A stretch of 63,005 nt of DNA from Ralstonia sp. SET104 (GCF_003851545.1 NZ_BHVX01000020.1:1-63005), one strand, 5' to 3'. Shown: positions 31,075 through 40,273, counted from the stretch's first letter. Made by a program: numbers and translations. Notes: generated from the letters alone by a model not told the origin.

Positions 31075-31327
31075 GCGTTTCGGCGGTTGGACTGCGGTGC
31101 GCGATGCGAATCTGCGCCGTACCATCGCGCTGATCAAGCAACCGGCGCCGGTCATTGCCGGCCAGCACGACACCGTGCCCTCCGCCCGCCACCGCGAGGA
31201 AATTGCCGCCGCCATCCCGGGCGCGCAGTTGCGCATGCTGGACACCGTGCATCTTGCCAACGTGGAGCAGCCGGACGCGTTTCTTGAGGCTGTGCCGGAT
31301 TTCCTCGCGGTGCCGGAAACGGCCTGA
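31075..31327 (+). pseudogene. Remnant of an alpha/beta hydrolase (PcaD-like), C-terminal part only
   Basis: The open frame from 31097 encodes 76 residues resembling the C-terminus of 3-oxoadipate enol-lactonase: APVIAGQHDTVPSARHREEI with the acid Asp, then DTVHLANVEQPDAFLEAVPDF with the catalytic His. The nucleophile half and lid are missing, and a shifted frame just upstream (GWTAVRDANL) continues the match. This is a decayed gene fragment between the acyltransferase and TetR genes. Confidence 0.6.
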
Positions 31328-31402
31328 CGCATCGGGTCAGCATCGACACGGCAGGACCCCGCCGGTTAACATGACGGCCATCCAATCGATGTGCCGCCAG
31401 AC

Positions 31403-32023
31403 ATGTCCCGCGTCAAGAACGAAGACGAATTCGAGCTGCGCCGCGAAAGCGTGCTCGATACCGCCGCCGAAGCCTTTGCGGCCGACAGCTACCCGAGCGT
31501 GTCGATGAACCAGCTTGCCGCTGCGTGCGGCGGCTCGAAATCACGCCTATATCACTACTACGAAGGCAAGGAAGCCATCCTCTTTGATCTGCTCGACCGC
31601 TACACCAAGCGGCTTGCTGATCTGGTTGAACGCGCCGAGAGCGACGCGCACCACGCCAGGCTCTCGGCCCGCGCTACGCTGCATCTGCTGATCCGGACAT
31701 TCCTGGCGGAATACGCCACTTCGCGCACGCGGCATGTGGCCTTGCTCAATGACGTGAAATACCTATCGCCCGAGCAGCGCGACATCGTGCTCGCACGCGA
31801 GCGGGACGTGGTGGCTGCCGTGGGCCGGCGACTCGGCGCGGCTTACCCGGACAGCGTGGACGAGGCCAACCGCACGCCCATCACAATGATGCTGTTCGGC
31901 ATGATGAACTGGACGTTCACCTGGCTCAAACCCGACGGACCGCTGTCGTACGAGGGCTATGCCGAGATGGTGATCGGGATGCTGGAGAACGGGCTGGGCG
32001 GCCCGAACGGCAAGAAAGGCTGA
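31403..32023 (+). CDS. paaR: TetR-family regulator of the phenylacetate operon (PaaR-like)
   Basis: A 206 aa TetR repressor. The HTH is SVSMNQLAAACGGSKSRLYH followed by YYEGKEAILFDLLDRY, as in betaproteobacterial PaaR proteins that respond to phenylacetyl-CoA. It lies tail to tail with paaE (20-base gap holding a small GCTGAG-G-CTCAGC hairpin). The operator it most likely binds is the palindrome CCGACCGGTCGG inside the paaA promoter. The start at 31403 is ATG; a GTG four codons upstream is possible. The symbol is assigned by context and resemblance. Confidence 0.75.
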   Translation: MSRVKNEDEFELRRESVLDTAAEAFAADSYPSVSMNQLAAACGGSKSRLYHYYEGKEAILFDLLDRYTKRLADLVERAESDAHHARLSARATLHLLIRTFLAEYATSRTRHVALLNDVKYLSPEQRDIVLARERDVVAAVGRRLGAAYPDSVDEANRTPITMMLFGMMNWTFTWLKPDGPLSYEGYAEMVIGMLENGLGGPNGKKG

Positions 32024-32042
32024 GGCTGAGGCTCAGCACCCA

Positions 32043-33137
32043 TCATCGTTCGTCGTAACTGACCACCACGCGCTGCGTCAGCGGCCGCGCCTGGCAGGTC
32101 AGCACAAACCCCTGCTGGATCTCCCAATCTTCCAGCGTGAAGTTCTTCTCCATCTCCACACGGCCTTCCAGCACCTTGGCGCGGCACGTGCAACACACAC
32201 CGCCCTTGCAGGCATAGGGCAGATCAAGCCCGGCATTCAACGCGCTGTCGAGCACCTTGGCATCACCCGCCATCGGCACCTCGTGCGATTTGCCGTCGAG
32301 CACCACGGTCAGCGCCACATCACCTGCCACCGCAGCGCGCTTGCGCGGCCTGGATGACGCGTCGCCGACTGGCACACCAAAGCGCTCCGCGTGCACGCGC
32401 TCGCGCGGCACACCGCGTTCGAGCAGCGCGGCCTCCACAGCATCGATCATGGTGGACGGGCCGCAGATAAACGCGGCGTCAATATCGTCGGGCAGGATCA
32501 GCGTATCGAGAAAAGCATGCGCCTTCGCACCATCGAGCCGGCCGTTGAACAGCGCAATCTCCTGCGCCTGGCGCGACAGCACGTGATACAGCGCAAAGCG
32601 ATCGAGGTAGCGGTCTTTCAGATCTTCAAGCGCTTCGCCAAAGATGATGCTGTCGACGCTGCGGTTGCCGTAGACCAGCGTGAAGCGGCTGCGGGGCTCG
32701 GCGGCCAGCGTGGTCTTGATGAGCGAGAGGATAGGCGTGATGCCGCTGCCCGCCGCAAAGGCAACATAGTGGCGCGCGCTTTCGGCGGCCAACGGCACGT
32801 AGAAGCGGCCATCGGGCGGCAATACGTCAAGCGTCTGGCCCACGCGGATGCGGTCGTGCAGATGGTTGGAGAACACGCCCGCATCAACACGCTTGACTGC
32901 CACGCGCAATTCGCCGTGCGCGTCGTAGTCCTGCACGGCGCAGCAGATCGAATACGAGCGTCGCAGTTCGTCCTGTCCGGGCAACTGACCGGACGGCACA
33001 CGCAGCGTCAGGAATTGACCCTGCGTAAAACGATACGCATCACGCAGATCGTTCGGCACGTCAAAGCGCACGGAAATCGTGTCGGCCGTCTCACCGCGCA
33101 CTTCGGCAACGCGCAGAGGGTGGAATTGCGGAGTCAT
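32043..33137 (-). CDS. paaE: Phenylacetyl-CoA epoxidase reductase subunit PaaE
   Basis: A 364 aa reductase that passes electrons from NADPH to the PaaABC oxygenase. Domains in order: FAD-binding (RRSYSICCAV), NAD(P)-binding (AFAAGSGITPILSLIKTTL), and a C-terminal plant-type 2Fe-2S ferredoxin domain with ligands in YACKGGVCCTCRAKV and the distal Cys of VLTCQARP. It is the last gene of paaABCDE. Confidence 0.95.
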   Translation of the reverse strand: MTPQFHPLRVAEVRGETADTISVRFDVPNDLRDAYRFTQGQFLTLRVPSGQLPGQDELRRSYSICCAVQDYDAHGELRVAVKRVDAGVFSNHLHDRIRVGQTLDVLPPDGRFYVPLAAESARHYVAFAAGSGITPILSLIKTTLAAEPRSRFTLVYGNRSVDSIIFGEALEDLKDRYLDRFALYHVLSRQAQEIALFNGRLDGAKAHAFLDTLILPDDIDAAFICGPSTMIDAVEAALLERGVPRERVHAERFGVPVGDASSRPRKRAAVAGDVALTVVLDGKSHEVPMAGDAKVLDSALNAGLDLPYACKGGVCCTCRAKVLEGRVEMEKNFTLEDWEIQQGFVLTCQARPLTQRVVVSYDER

Positions 33138-33158
33138 GGCGATCGCGTCCGTGGCGGC

Positions 33159-33671
33159 TTAGTAGGGCTTGAAGTAGTCGAACGGCTCATGGCACGAGCG
33201 GCAGCGGTACAGCGCCTTGCACGCCGTCGAGCCGAAGGCGGATATGAGCGCGGTGTCGTGCGATCCGCATTGCGGACACGTAACGTGCGCGACCCGCGCA
33301 GGACGCGTCAGCCGGATGGGGCGTGCATCACCCACTGCCTCCACATGCGCCGGCGGTGCAATGCCAAAGGCGCGCAGCTTAGCGCGCCCTTCAGCGGTGA
33401 TCCAATCCGTCGTCCACGCCGGTGACAGCACCGAACGCACGCGATACGCACCCACTTCGGCCGCTTGCAATGCGCGGCCCACATCGTCGGCAATCTGGCC
33501 CATGGCCGGGCAGCCCGAATACGTGGGCGTGATGGTTGTCACCAGCGTGCCGGCCTCGTCCACGTGCACATCGCGCAGGATGCCCAGCTCGGCAATCGTG
33601 ACCACGGGAATCTCCGGATCGGTCACGGCTTCCAGCGCAGCACGTGCGCGGCTCAACCGCTCGCTTACCAC
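33159..33671 (-). CDS. paaD: Phenylacetyl-CoA epoxidase accessory subunit PaaD
   Basis: A 170 aa protein with an N-terminal MIP18/DUF59 iron-sulfur assembly domain (VTDPEIPVVTIAELGILRDV, TPTYSGCPAMGQI) and a C-terminal zinc ribbon (CPQCG and CRSCHEPF). It probably helps mature the epoxidase metal centres. Its start overlaps the end of paaC by 7 bases. Confidence 0.94.
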   Translation of the reverse strand: MVSERLSRARAALEAVTDPEIPVVTIAELGILRDVHVDEAGTLVTTITPTYSGCPAMGQIADDVGRALQAAEVGAYRVRSVLSPAWTTDWITAEGRAKLRAFGIAPPAHVEAVGDARPIRLTRPARVAHVTCPQCGSHDTALISAFGSTACKALYRCRSCHEPFDYFKPY

Positions 33672-34468
33672 GACGCCCCCGGGAATTGACGCGCCAGTCC
33701 CTGCATCTCCGTCAGCAGATAGCCCATGTGTTCAGAGTGAACGCCCAGCTTGCCGGTGCTGACATAAGCGCCCGGCTCCGGCCAAGTGAGCGTGGCCTCG
33801 TCCAGCGCATTGCGCACCGTGGCTTCCCATACATCGCGCAAATCTGCCGGACGCACGCCGATGCCGTCTTCCGCCACCGCATTCTCTACCGCATCGGTGG
33901 CAAAGCATTCGTTGGTGTAGGGCATCAGCCAATCCAGCGCGGCCTGGGCGCGTGCATGCGATGCCTCCGTGCCATCGCCGAAGCGCACCAGCCAGTCGCG
34001 CGTATGGGCAAAGTGATAGCGCATCTCCTTGACCGACTTGGCGGCAATGGCAGCCAGCTCGGTATCGGTCGAACGGGTCAACGCCTCCCACAGCGGCACC
34101 ATCAACGCGGCATACAGGAAGTGCCGGACGATGGTGACGGCATAGTCGCGTGTTGCGGCCGAGGTTGCGACCATCGGCCCCGCATGCGGCAGTTCGAGCA
34201 GCGTGTAGTTGCAGAAAGCGGGCTCGGTCCGCCAGTAGGCGTAGTCGTCCTCCGTGCGCGGCGTGCCTGTACGTGCGCCTTCGATCTGCCCCGCGTGCGT
34301 GTAGAGCAGCCGCGCCTGGCCGATCAAGTCCAGGCTCAGGTTGGACAGCGCGATGTCCTCTTCCAGCACAGGGCCGTGGCCGGTCCATTCCGCATTGCGC
34401 TGGCCGAGGATGAGCGCGTTGTCGGCCAGACGAAGAATGTATTGCAGATGCGCGTCGGAAGTCATCAC
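33665..34468 (-). CDS. paaC: Phenylacetyl-CoA epoxidase structural subunit PaaC
   Basis: A 267 aa ferritin-like helical protein that pairs with PaaA but lacks a working diiron site in this family. Typical wording: LRLADNALILGQRNAEWTGH, DIALSNLSLDLIGQARLLY and EMRYHFAHTRDWLVRFGDGT. It is coupled to paaD by overlap and lies 6 bases after paaB. Confidence 0.94.
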   Translation of the reverse strand: MMTSDAHLQYILRLADNALILGQRNAEWTGHGPVLEEDIALSNLSLDLIGQARLLYTHAGQIEGARTGTPRTEDDYAYWRTEPAFCNYTLLELPHAGPMVATSAATRDYAVTIVRHFLYAALMVPLWEALTRSTDTELAAIAAKSVKEMRYHFAHTRDWLVRFGDGTEASHARAQAALDWLMPYTNECFATDAVENAVAEDGIGVRPADLRDVWEATVRNALDEATLTWPEPGAYVSTGKLGVHSEHMGYLLTEMQGLARQFPGASW

Positions 34469-34474
34469 CGCGGC

Positions 34475-34762
34475 TCACATGTGGTTGACTTCATCGGGCA
34501 GCCGGTAGAACGTCGGGTGCCGGTAAATCTTGTCGGCCATCGGGTCGAACAGCATGGGCTTGTCGTCGGGCTCGCTGGCGGTGATGGCGGCCGAGGGCAC
34601 AACCCAGATCGAGATGCCTTCCTGCCGGCGTGTGTACACATCGCGTGCCATCTGCAGCGCCTGCCTGGCGTCTACTGCGTGCAGGCTGCCGCAATGCTTG
34701 TGCTCCAGACCCTGCTTGCTGCGGATGAACACCTCCCACAGCGGCCATTCGTGTTGATGCAT
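34475..34762 (-). CDS. paaB: Phenylacetyl-CoA epoxidase subunit PaaB
   Basis: A 95 aa small bridging subunit. The start MHQHEWPLWEVFIRSKQGLE is standard for PaaB, followed by HCGSLHAVDARQALQMARDV and the C-terminal PDEVNHM. The ATG at 34762 has GGAGAG upstream. It joins PaaA-PaaC heterodimers. Confidence 0.95.
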   Translation of the reverse strand: MHQHEWPLWEVFIRSKQGLEHKHCGSLHAVDARQALQMARDVYTRRQEGISIWVVPSAAITASEPDDKPMLFDPMADKIYRHPTFYRLPDEVNHM

Positions 34763-34781
34763 GGTCGGCTCTCCTTCCGGT

Positions 34782-35801
34782 TCAGGCAGCTTGTTCGGTA
34801 ACGGTGGCGCGTTCGGCCTGCTTGCGCGCATAGGCGAGCGCGGCTTCGCGCACCCACTCGCCTTCTTCATGTGCGCGCTTGCGGGTGGCAAGGCGCTCTC
34901 GGTTGCACGGGCCATGGCCATCGAGCACGCGCTTGAATTCAGACCAATCGAGCGGTGAGAAATCGTAGTGGCCGCGCGCTTCATTCCACGTGAGGCCGGG
35001 GTCGGGCAACGTCACACCCAGCACGCGCGCCTGTTCGACAGTCGCATCAACAAAACGCTGCCGCAGATCGTCATTCGAAATGCGCTTGATGCCCCAGGCC
35101 ATGGTCTGCGCGCTGTTGGGCGACGCGGTATCGGGCGGCCCAAACATCATTAGTACCGGGAACCACCAGCGATTGACGGCCTCCTGCACCATGTCGCGCT
35201 GTGCCTGCGTACCGCCCATCATCGTCAGCAACGATTCGTAGCCTTGGCGCTGGTGGAACGACTCTTCCTTGCAGATGCGGATCATGGCGCGCGCATAGGG
35301 GCCGTATGAGCAGCGGCACAGCGGCACCTGGTTCATGATGGCCGCGCCATCGACCAGCCAGCCGATCACACCCACGTCTGCCCAGGAGAGTGTCGGGTAG
35401 TTGAAGATCGATGAATACTTGGCGCGCCCCGCATGCAGCGCGTCGATCATCTCGTCGCGCGAGCTGCCGAGCGTCTCGGCGGCGGAATAGAGATAGAGGC
35501 CGTGACCCGCTTCGTCCTGCACTTTGGCCAGAAGAATGGCCTTGCGTTTGAGCGACGGCGCGCGGCTGATCCAGTTGCCCTCGGGCAGCATGCCCACCAC
35601 CTCCGAGTGCGCGTGCTGCGAAATCTGCCGCAGCAGCGTCTTGCGATACGGCGCGGGCATCCAGTCTTGCGGCTCGATCTTGTGGTCGGCGCCAATGCGC
35701 GCATCGAAGCGCGCCTGCAAATCGGCATCGCCTTGAGAGGCGGCGGCCAGTTCCTGCTCTGTGGGCAGACCACCGGGCTGGTCGAGGCTTTGGGTGTACA
35801 T
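34782..35801 (-). CDS. paaA: Phenylacetyl-CoA epoxidase catalytic subunit PaaA
   Basis: A 339 aa diiron oxygenase subunit that converts phenylacetyl-CoA to its ring-1,2-epoxide. Iron-ligand helices are visible: [18 protein letters not shown] (Glu and His) and [15 protein letters not shown]. The start at 35801 has GGAGG nine bases upstream; the longer frame runs back through the promoter. First gene of paaABCDE; no paaK, paaG, paaZ or paaH lies in this window. Confidence 0.95.
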   Translation of the reverse strand: MYTQSLDQPGGLPTEQELAAASQGDADLQARFDARIGADHKIEPQDWMPAPYRKTLLRQISQHAHSEVVGMLPEGNWISRAPSLKRKAILLAKVQDEAGHGLYLYSAAETLGSSRDEMIDALHAGRAKYSSIFNYPTLSWADVGVIGWLVDGAAIMNQVPLCRCSYGPYARAMIRICKEESFHQRQGYESLLTMMGGTQAQRDMVQEAVNRWWFPVLMMFGPPDTASPNSAQTMAWGIKRISNDDLRQRFVDATVEQARVLGVTLPDPGLTWNEARGHYDFSPLDWSEFKRVLDGHGPCNRERLATRKRAHEEGEWVREAALAYARKQAERATVTEQAA

Positions 35802-35868
35802 GCGATCCTCCGGCCGCTTTCGTGGCGTGTGCACGGCACATCGTTCGTACCGTGTTTGGGATGGATCG

Positions 35869-35896
35869 ATTATAAATCGTCCGACCGGTCGGTCAA
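35869..35896 (-). promoter_or_regulatory. paaA promoter with a palindromic TetR-type operator in the spacer
   Basis: On the minus strand: -35 TTGACC (35891-35896), a 16-base spacer, and a perfect -10 TATAAT (35869-35874), about 68 bases upstream of the paaA ATG. The spacer contains the perfect 12-base palindrome CCGACCGGTCGG (35881-35892), overlapping the -35 by two bases. A repressor bound there would block RNA polymerase directly; the nearby PaaR-like protein is the obvious candidate. Confidence 0.8.
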
Positions 35897-35956
35897 TAAA
35901 GGGTTTCACCGCATGCCTCGTTTGAGACACGCGGTAAGCCCTTTTTCCGGTGTGAT

Positions 35957-37405
35957 CTAGACGGAGGCCGCGGACGACACCTCGCCCTGGGCTGCGCCAT
36001 GCGCGCGAGTGCGCACAAACACGCCCGCCAACACCGAGGCAAGCAGCGCCGCGGCAGCGCCCAGCAAGAAGGCAAGGTGGTAACCACCATTGAGCGCGGT
36101 CGCGACATCGGCGCCCGCCGCGGCAAGACCTTCCGTGCGCGCAGCGGCCAAGCTCGCCAAGATGGCCAGCCCCAGCGCACCGCCCATCATGAACGACGTA
36201 TTGACCACGCCCGACGCCAGCCCCGATTCATCCGGCGCCACGTCGCTCATGGCCGCCAGCAGCACCGGGTTGAATGCAACACCGGCACCCAGACCCAGCA
36301 ACAGCATGCCGGGCAGCACGTCCAGCACGAGGTTGCCGCCGGCCGGCGCGCGCGCAAACAGCATCAGCCCCACCGCCGCTACCAACAGCCCCAGTGACAG
36401 CGGCGCGCGAATGCCAAAACGCATCACCAGCCTGGCCGACAAACCCAGCGAGAACACCGCCATGATGATGTTGGCGGGCAAGAAGGCCAGCCCAACCTGC
36501 ATTGCGCTGTAGTTCAGCACGCGCTGCATATAGAGCGCCGAGATGAAGAACCACGCGAACATCGCAGCAGCCCACAGCACGCCCACCACGTTGGCCGTCG
36601 CCACATTGCGCAGCGCGAACATATGCAGCGGCATCAACGGATGCGACACGCGCGATTCGATGATCAGAAACGCGATCATCAGCGCGATGGCGATGCCCAG
36701 TTGCGTAAGCGTTTGCGCGGAAGTCCAGCCGGCTTCGTTGCCATGCACGACCGCGTACACCGCCAGCATCAGCGAGGCTGTCACGGCAATGGCACCTGCC
36801 ACGTCCAGCTTCGTGCGATCGGCCAGCGGCTTGCCCGCGGGCAGCAAGGCCACGCATGCGGCATACACCGCCACGCCAATCGGCAGGTTGACCAGAAAGA
36901 TCCAATGCCAGCTCAGCGCGCTCGTCAGCAGCCCACCGAGCAACACGCCGATGCTGCCGCCGCCCGCGCACACAAAGCCGTAGATGCCCATGGCGCGGGC
37001 GCGATCCCCGGGCGACGTGAACAGATTCATGATGAGTGACAGCGATACCGCCGACACCACCGCCCCGCCCAGCCCCTGCACAGCCCGCGCCGTAATCAGC
37101 AGCCCCTGCGAATTTGCCAGCCCGCACGCAGCGGATGCCAGCGTGAACAGCGTAAGGCCGAGCAAGAACAGCCTGCGATGCCCGAACAGATCACCCAACC
37201 GGCCGCCCAGCAACAGGCACCCGCCAAAGGTCAACATGTAAGCGTTGACCACCCACACCAGGGAGGTTTCGGTAAAGGCCAGATCTGCCTGAATGGAGGG
37301 CAATGCAACGTTCACGATGGTCGTGTCCAGCACGATCATCAGCACGCCCAGGCAGAGCACGATGAGGGCAAGCCAGCGCTTGCGTTCGTCAATGCCATGC
37401 GTCAT
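35957..37405 (-). CDS. MFS drug exporter, DHA2 (EmrB/QacA) family
   Basis: A 482 aa, fourteen-helix exporter. Motifs: [18 protein letters not shown] (D1), [18 protein letters not shown] (A), and [17 protein letters not shown] (C). It lies upstream of the paa operon on the same strand but is separated from it by the paaA promoter. Substrate unknown. Confidence 0.9.
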   Translation of the reverse strand: MTHGIDERKRWLALIVLCLGVLMIVLDTTIVNVALPSIQADLAFTETSLVWVVNAYMLTFGGCLLLGGRLGDLFGHRRLFLLGLTLFTLASAACGLANSQGLLITARAVQGLGGAVVSAVSLSLIMNLFTSPGDRARAMGIYGFVCAGGGSIGVLLGGLLTSALSWHWIFLVNLPIGVAVYAACVALLPAGKPLADRTKLDVAGAIAVTASLMLAVYAVVHGNEAGWTSAQTLTQLGIAIALMIAFLIIESRVSHPLMPLHMFALRNVATANVVGVLWAAAMFAWFFISALYMQRVLNYSAMQVGLAFLPANIIMAVFSLGLSARLVMRFGIRAPLSLGLLVAAVGLMLFARAPAGGNLVLDVLPGMLLLGLGAGVAFNPVLLAAMSDVAPDESGLASGVVNTSFMMGGALGLAILASLAAARTEGLAAAGADVATALNGGYHLAFLLGAAAALLASVLAGVFVRTRAHGAAQGEVSSAASV

Positions 37406-37445
37406 GGAATCACTCCTATGATTTGCCGCTGCGCCTGAAATGTAC

Positions 37446-37798
37446 TCATTGCGCAGCCGATTTGAGATTGGCGAGTCCGGCCTCGAAATCCTTGCCGATC
37501 AATCACCTTAGAGATGAGCGGCCTCGGGCCATGCACGGCCCAGGTCACGTGGGTCAGGTCGCCCCGGGGTTGCAGCGTGAATTCCGCCGTGTTGTGGGCT
37601 TCGAGGGGTTTCAGGAAATCCAACTGGATCTGGATGCGGCTGGGCGACGTTGAATTGACGATTTTCATGCGCCCCGCGCCCACCTTGCTGGAACCTTCCC
37701 ACGTCGCGCTGCACACGGAACGTATCGGGACGCATGGCAGCAAAACACAGCACAGCAACAATCGCGACGACGATAACGATCGCAATGCTCTTCAGCAT
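37446..37798 (-). pseudogene. Decayed SRPBCC (polyketide cyclase-like) family gene
   Basis: Three pieces of one SRPBCC protein are visible in order but in different frames. First is an N-terminal membrane helix (MLKSIAIVIVVAIVAVLC then RPDTFRVQR). Second is the middle (WEGSSKVGAGRMKIVN, AHNTAEFTLQPRGDLTHVTW). Third is the C-terminus (IGKDFEAGLANLKSAAQ, ending at 37446). By comparison with the family, roughly 60-70 codons are missing after the first piece and about 20 before the last. The gene is internally deleted and frameshifted, so it is not functional as a whole. Confidence 0.7.
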
Positions 37799-37987
37799 GA
37801 CGAGCGCACCAAGAGATGGGGCAGCAGGTGAATCGACGCTTTTGCGCACATCGTGCAAAAAGGGACGTAGCCAGAACAGCCGGTCGTCACTCAGGGGGGC
37901 GTCGATATTGGTAAGGCCCCGGTGAACGCACAGTCTAGCGCCGCGCCATCACCCTATGCCAAGGCAGATTCCTACGGTTTTGCGCAG

Positions 37988-38011
37988 AACGGCCATCGCT
38001 CGATGGCCGTT
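37988..38011. terminator. Hairpin downstream of the VOC gene
   Basis: AACGGCCATCG-CT-CGATGGCCGTT is a perfect 11-base stem, 17 bases beyond the stop of the minus-strand VOC gene. The T-run is weak, so termination strength is uncertain. Confidence 0.5.
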
Positions 38012-38027
38012 TGCACACACACGGCAA

Positions 38028-38459
38028 TTACATCGGCTTGGGTGCAATCACCATCCACGTAATGCCAAAGCGGTCGGTCACCATGCCGAACGCGTTGGCA
38101 AAAAACGTTTCAGACATCGGCATCGTGACTTGGCCGCCCTCGCCCAGCGCCTTGAACGTACGCTCGGCGGCAGCGTTATCGGGCACGCTCACAGACAACC
38201 CGAAACCCTTGAAGTCGGTCTTGCCGCCGGCCATGCCGTCAGAGGCAAGAATCTGGGTTTCGCCCACGCGGAAGGCGGCATGCATCACCTTGTCGAGCGG
38301 GGGCGCCATGCCGCCGCATTGCTCGGCGGTGGGCTGCGCATCCTTGGGCGCATCCTTGTAGTGCATCACCACGTCGACCTTGGCGCTAAGCGTCTTCTTG
38401 TAGAACTCGAGCGCTTCTTCACAACGACCTTCAAAGAACAGATACGGTTGAACTTGCAT
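38028..38459 (-). CDS. VOC superfamily protein (PhnB-like)
   Basis: A 143 aa vicinal-oxygen-chelate fold protein of the PhnB / 3-demethylubiquinone-methyltransferase-like group. Recognisable text: MQVQPYLFFEGRCEEALEFY, VMHAAFRVGETQILASDGM and FGMVTDRFGITWMV. The start at 38459 has AAGGAG five bases before the ATG. Function unknown; relatives are often annotated as glyoxalase-like. Confidence 0.87.
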   Translation of the reverse strand: MQVQPYLFFEGRCEEALEFYKKTLSAKVDVVMHYKDAPKDAQPTAEQCGGMAPPLDKVMHAAFRVGETQILASDGMAGGKTDFKGFGLSVSVPDNAAAERTFKALGEGGQVTMPMSETFFANAFGMVTDRFGITWMVIAPKPM

Positions 38460-38532
38460 CACAACTCCTTGGGGTGGACTCGGGGGACTGCAAAGCCGCG
38501 CATTGCGCCACGCGGTCGGGGGAAAATCTCAA

Positions 38533-38855
38533 TCATGTGCACGCCGGTTCGGGCACTGGCATCGGCACCGAGGCATGCTCGTGCACCACCTGCCAGCGGC
38601 CATCGCGCTTGCGCAAACACACGGTGGCGCGCGTTTGCGCATTCACGCTAAAGCAATAGGCCAGATCGCCGCTCACTTCAAAGTGCAACTCGGTGAACCG
38701 GAAATCGACCTGGCCTTCCAGCGCATCAAACCAGCCTTGCCAGTTGCGGCGGTAAGCGTGCGCGCCTTTTACAAACAGCGGCGGCATCACGTCGAGCCAC
38801 CACATCGCGCGCGCAGTTGCGCTTCATCGTCCGCAGCGTTTGTGGCAATCGTCAT
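38533..38855 (-). pseudogene. Decayed NTF2-like (SnoaL/SgcJ-type) protein gene
   Basis: The start MTIATNAADDEAQLRA (from 38855) is followed by a stop after six out-of-frame residues. The rest continues in another frame as DVMPPLFVKGAHAYRRNWQG, then DFRFTELHFEVSGDLAYC and WQVVHEHASVPMP. Compared with the family, the segment between the first helix and DVMPP is missing, and a few bases are lost at GATGTGGTGGCTCGACGTG. This is an internal deletion plus frameshift. Confidence 0.65.
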
Positions 38856-38924
38856 GCTGGCCTCTGAAGAATCCGTCGCAATAAGGGCTTGGAAAGTTGC
38901 GCAACAGCGTCTACGGTTGATTTG

Positions 38925-38969
38925 TGAACACTGTCCACAAACGATAGCAGACATAATGGACGGTGTCCA
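38925..38969. promoter_or_regulatory. Two matching operator-like repeats upstream of a TetR gene
   Basis: TGAACACTGTCCA (38925-38937) and TGGACGGTGTCCA (38957-38969) both fit TGRAC-N3-GTCCA; the second is a perfect inverted repeat. Their centres are 32 bases apart, about three helical turns, and they bracket the likely promoter (CATAAT at 38952). Autoregulation by the TetR protein encoded from 38995 is the natural reading. Confidence 0.6.
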
Positions 38970-38994
38970 CATAGAACTTGCGGAGATTCTTTGC

Positions 38995-39639
38995 ATGACC
39001 CAGGAACCACCTCGACCCCCCGTGCGCACGACGTATCGCCATGGCGACTTGCGGCGCGCGCTGCTCGACGCCGGCATTGAACTGGCGCGCGCCGGCGGGC
39101 CCGACGCCATCGTGCTGCGCGAAGCCACACGCCGCGCTGGCGTGGTGCCGAATGCCGCCTACCGGCACTTCGAGGGGCGACAGGATTTGCTGCAAGGTGT
39201 GCGGGCCGAGGCATTGGCCGCCTTGGCGCGCGCCATGGAAGCCGAGCTGGACGCCATTGACCCGACATGGCCCGACGATGCACGCGCACGTGCATCGCTG
39301 CGCGCCGTTGGCGTGGGTTACCTGCGTTTCGCGCAGAAGGAGACCGGCCTGTTCCGCACCGCCTTTGCGGTGCCCGACGAAGTGGAAAACGATGCGGACC
39401 CTGCCAAAGCCGGCAACAGTGGCCTGAACCCGTTCCAGTTGCTGGGCCTTGCGCTGGACCGGATGACCGCCGCCGGGGTATTGCCGGCTGAACGCCGGCC
39501 GGGCGCCGAATACCTCGCCTGGTCTGCGGTGCACGGCTTGGCCCTGCTCATCATCGATGGCCCATTGCGCGGGCGGTCGCCGGAGCAAACCGGCGCCATT
39601 GCCCTGCGTGTGGTGGAGATGGTGGAGAACGGCCTGTAG
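38995..39639 (+). CDS. TetR/AcrR-family transcriptional regulator
   Basis: A 214 aa regulator. The HTH is IVLREATRRAGVVPNAAYRH followed by FEGRQDLLQGVRAEAL; the C-terminal domain resembles TetR_C_13/WHG types (GYLRFAQKETGLFRTAFAVP, AWSAVHGLALLIIDGPL). The ATG at 38995 is set by the family opening TTYRHGDLRRALLDAGIEL. It is divergent from the decayed NTF2-like gene; the twin operators upstream suggest autoregulation. Confidence 0.87.
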   Translation: MTQEPPRPPVRTTYRHGDLRRALLDAGIELARAGGPDAIVLREATRRAGVVPNAAYRHFEGRQDLLQGVRAEALAALARAMEAELDAIDPTWPDDARARASLRAVGVGYLRFAQKETGLFRTAFAVPDEVENDADPAKAGNSGLNPFQLLGLALDRMTAAGVLPAERRPGAEYLAWSAVHGLALLIIDGPLRGRSPEQTGAIALRVVEMVENGL

Positions 39640-39714
39640 AGGTTGCCGGCACGATGGAATATTGCGTGCGCCCGAAGCGTTTACCATCAGGACAAGCCAT
39701 TCCGGAGAACCACC

Positions 39715-40227
39715 ATGCAGTTGCGACCAGGCAGATGGATCAGCGCAGCCGTGTTCGTGCTGAGCGCGTGCGCATCGCTTTCACCAATGCAAACGGGGCA
39801 CAAGCTGATCGGCCAGCCCGAAAGTGCCGTGCGCGAGACCTTTGGCGCGCCCACCGAGACTTACCAACTGGCAAGCGGCACGCACCGCTGGATTTATTCC
39901 AAGCAGCCGATGGGGCACGAAGTCTATGCCGCCGACTTTGACGCGAGCGGCAAGCTCACCAACTTCCGGCAGATGCTGACTGAAAAGGAAATCTACGAAG
40001 CCCGGCCAGGCGTCTGGACCAAGCATGACGTGGCCGAGCGCTTTGGCATGCCGCGCGAGCCGACGCAGTACTACCCGCTCATGAAGCGCGAGGCATGGTC
40101 ATACCGGATGTATATCGCCGGGTATCAGCAGGCGCACTTCAATGCGCTCTTCGACGACAGCGGCGTACTCGATCGCACGATGATCGTCGTCGACCCGCTG
40201 GGCGGCGACCACCAAAGCCGCAAGTAA
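39715..40227 (+). CDS. BamE/SmpA-like outer membrane lipoprotein
   Basis: A 170 aa lipoprotein: signal peptide MQLRPGRWISAAVFVL with lipobox Leu-Ser-Ala-Cys. Two SmpA/BamE-like units follow (GQPESAVRETFGAPTETYQL with HRWIYSKQ, and TKHDVAERFGMPREPTQYYP with REAWSYRM). A GGAG lies nine bases before the ATG. It is not the standard BamE, which is shorter with one domain, so a paralogue or DUF-type relative is more likely. Confidence 0.7.
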   Translation: MQLRPGRWISAAVFVLSACASLSPMQTGHKLIGQPESAVRETFGAPTETYQLASGTHRWIYSKQPMGHEVYAADFDASGKLTNFRQMLTEKEIYEARPGVWTKHDVAERFGMPREPTQYYPLMKREAWSYRMYIAGYQQAHFNALFDDSGVLDRTMIVVDPLGGDHQSRK

Positions 40228-40233
40228 TGCAGA

Positions 40234-40266
40234 GGCCCGGCGGCGCATTGCACGCCGCCCAGGCCT
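40234..40266. terminator. Strong hairpin between the convergent lipoprotein and cheV genes
   Basis: GGCC-GGCGGCG / CGCCGCC-GGCC forms a very GC-rich hairpin between two convergent stop codons. There is no long T-run on either side, so it may act as a processing or termination aid. Confidence 0.4.
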
Positions 40267-40273
40267 TCAACGC

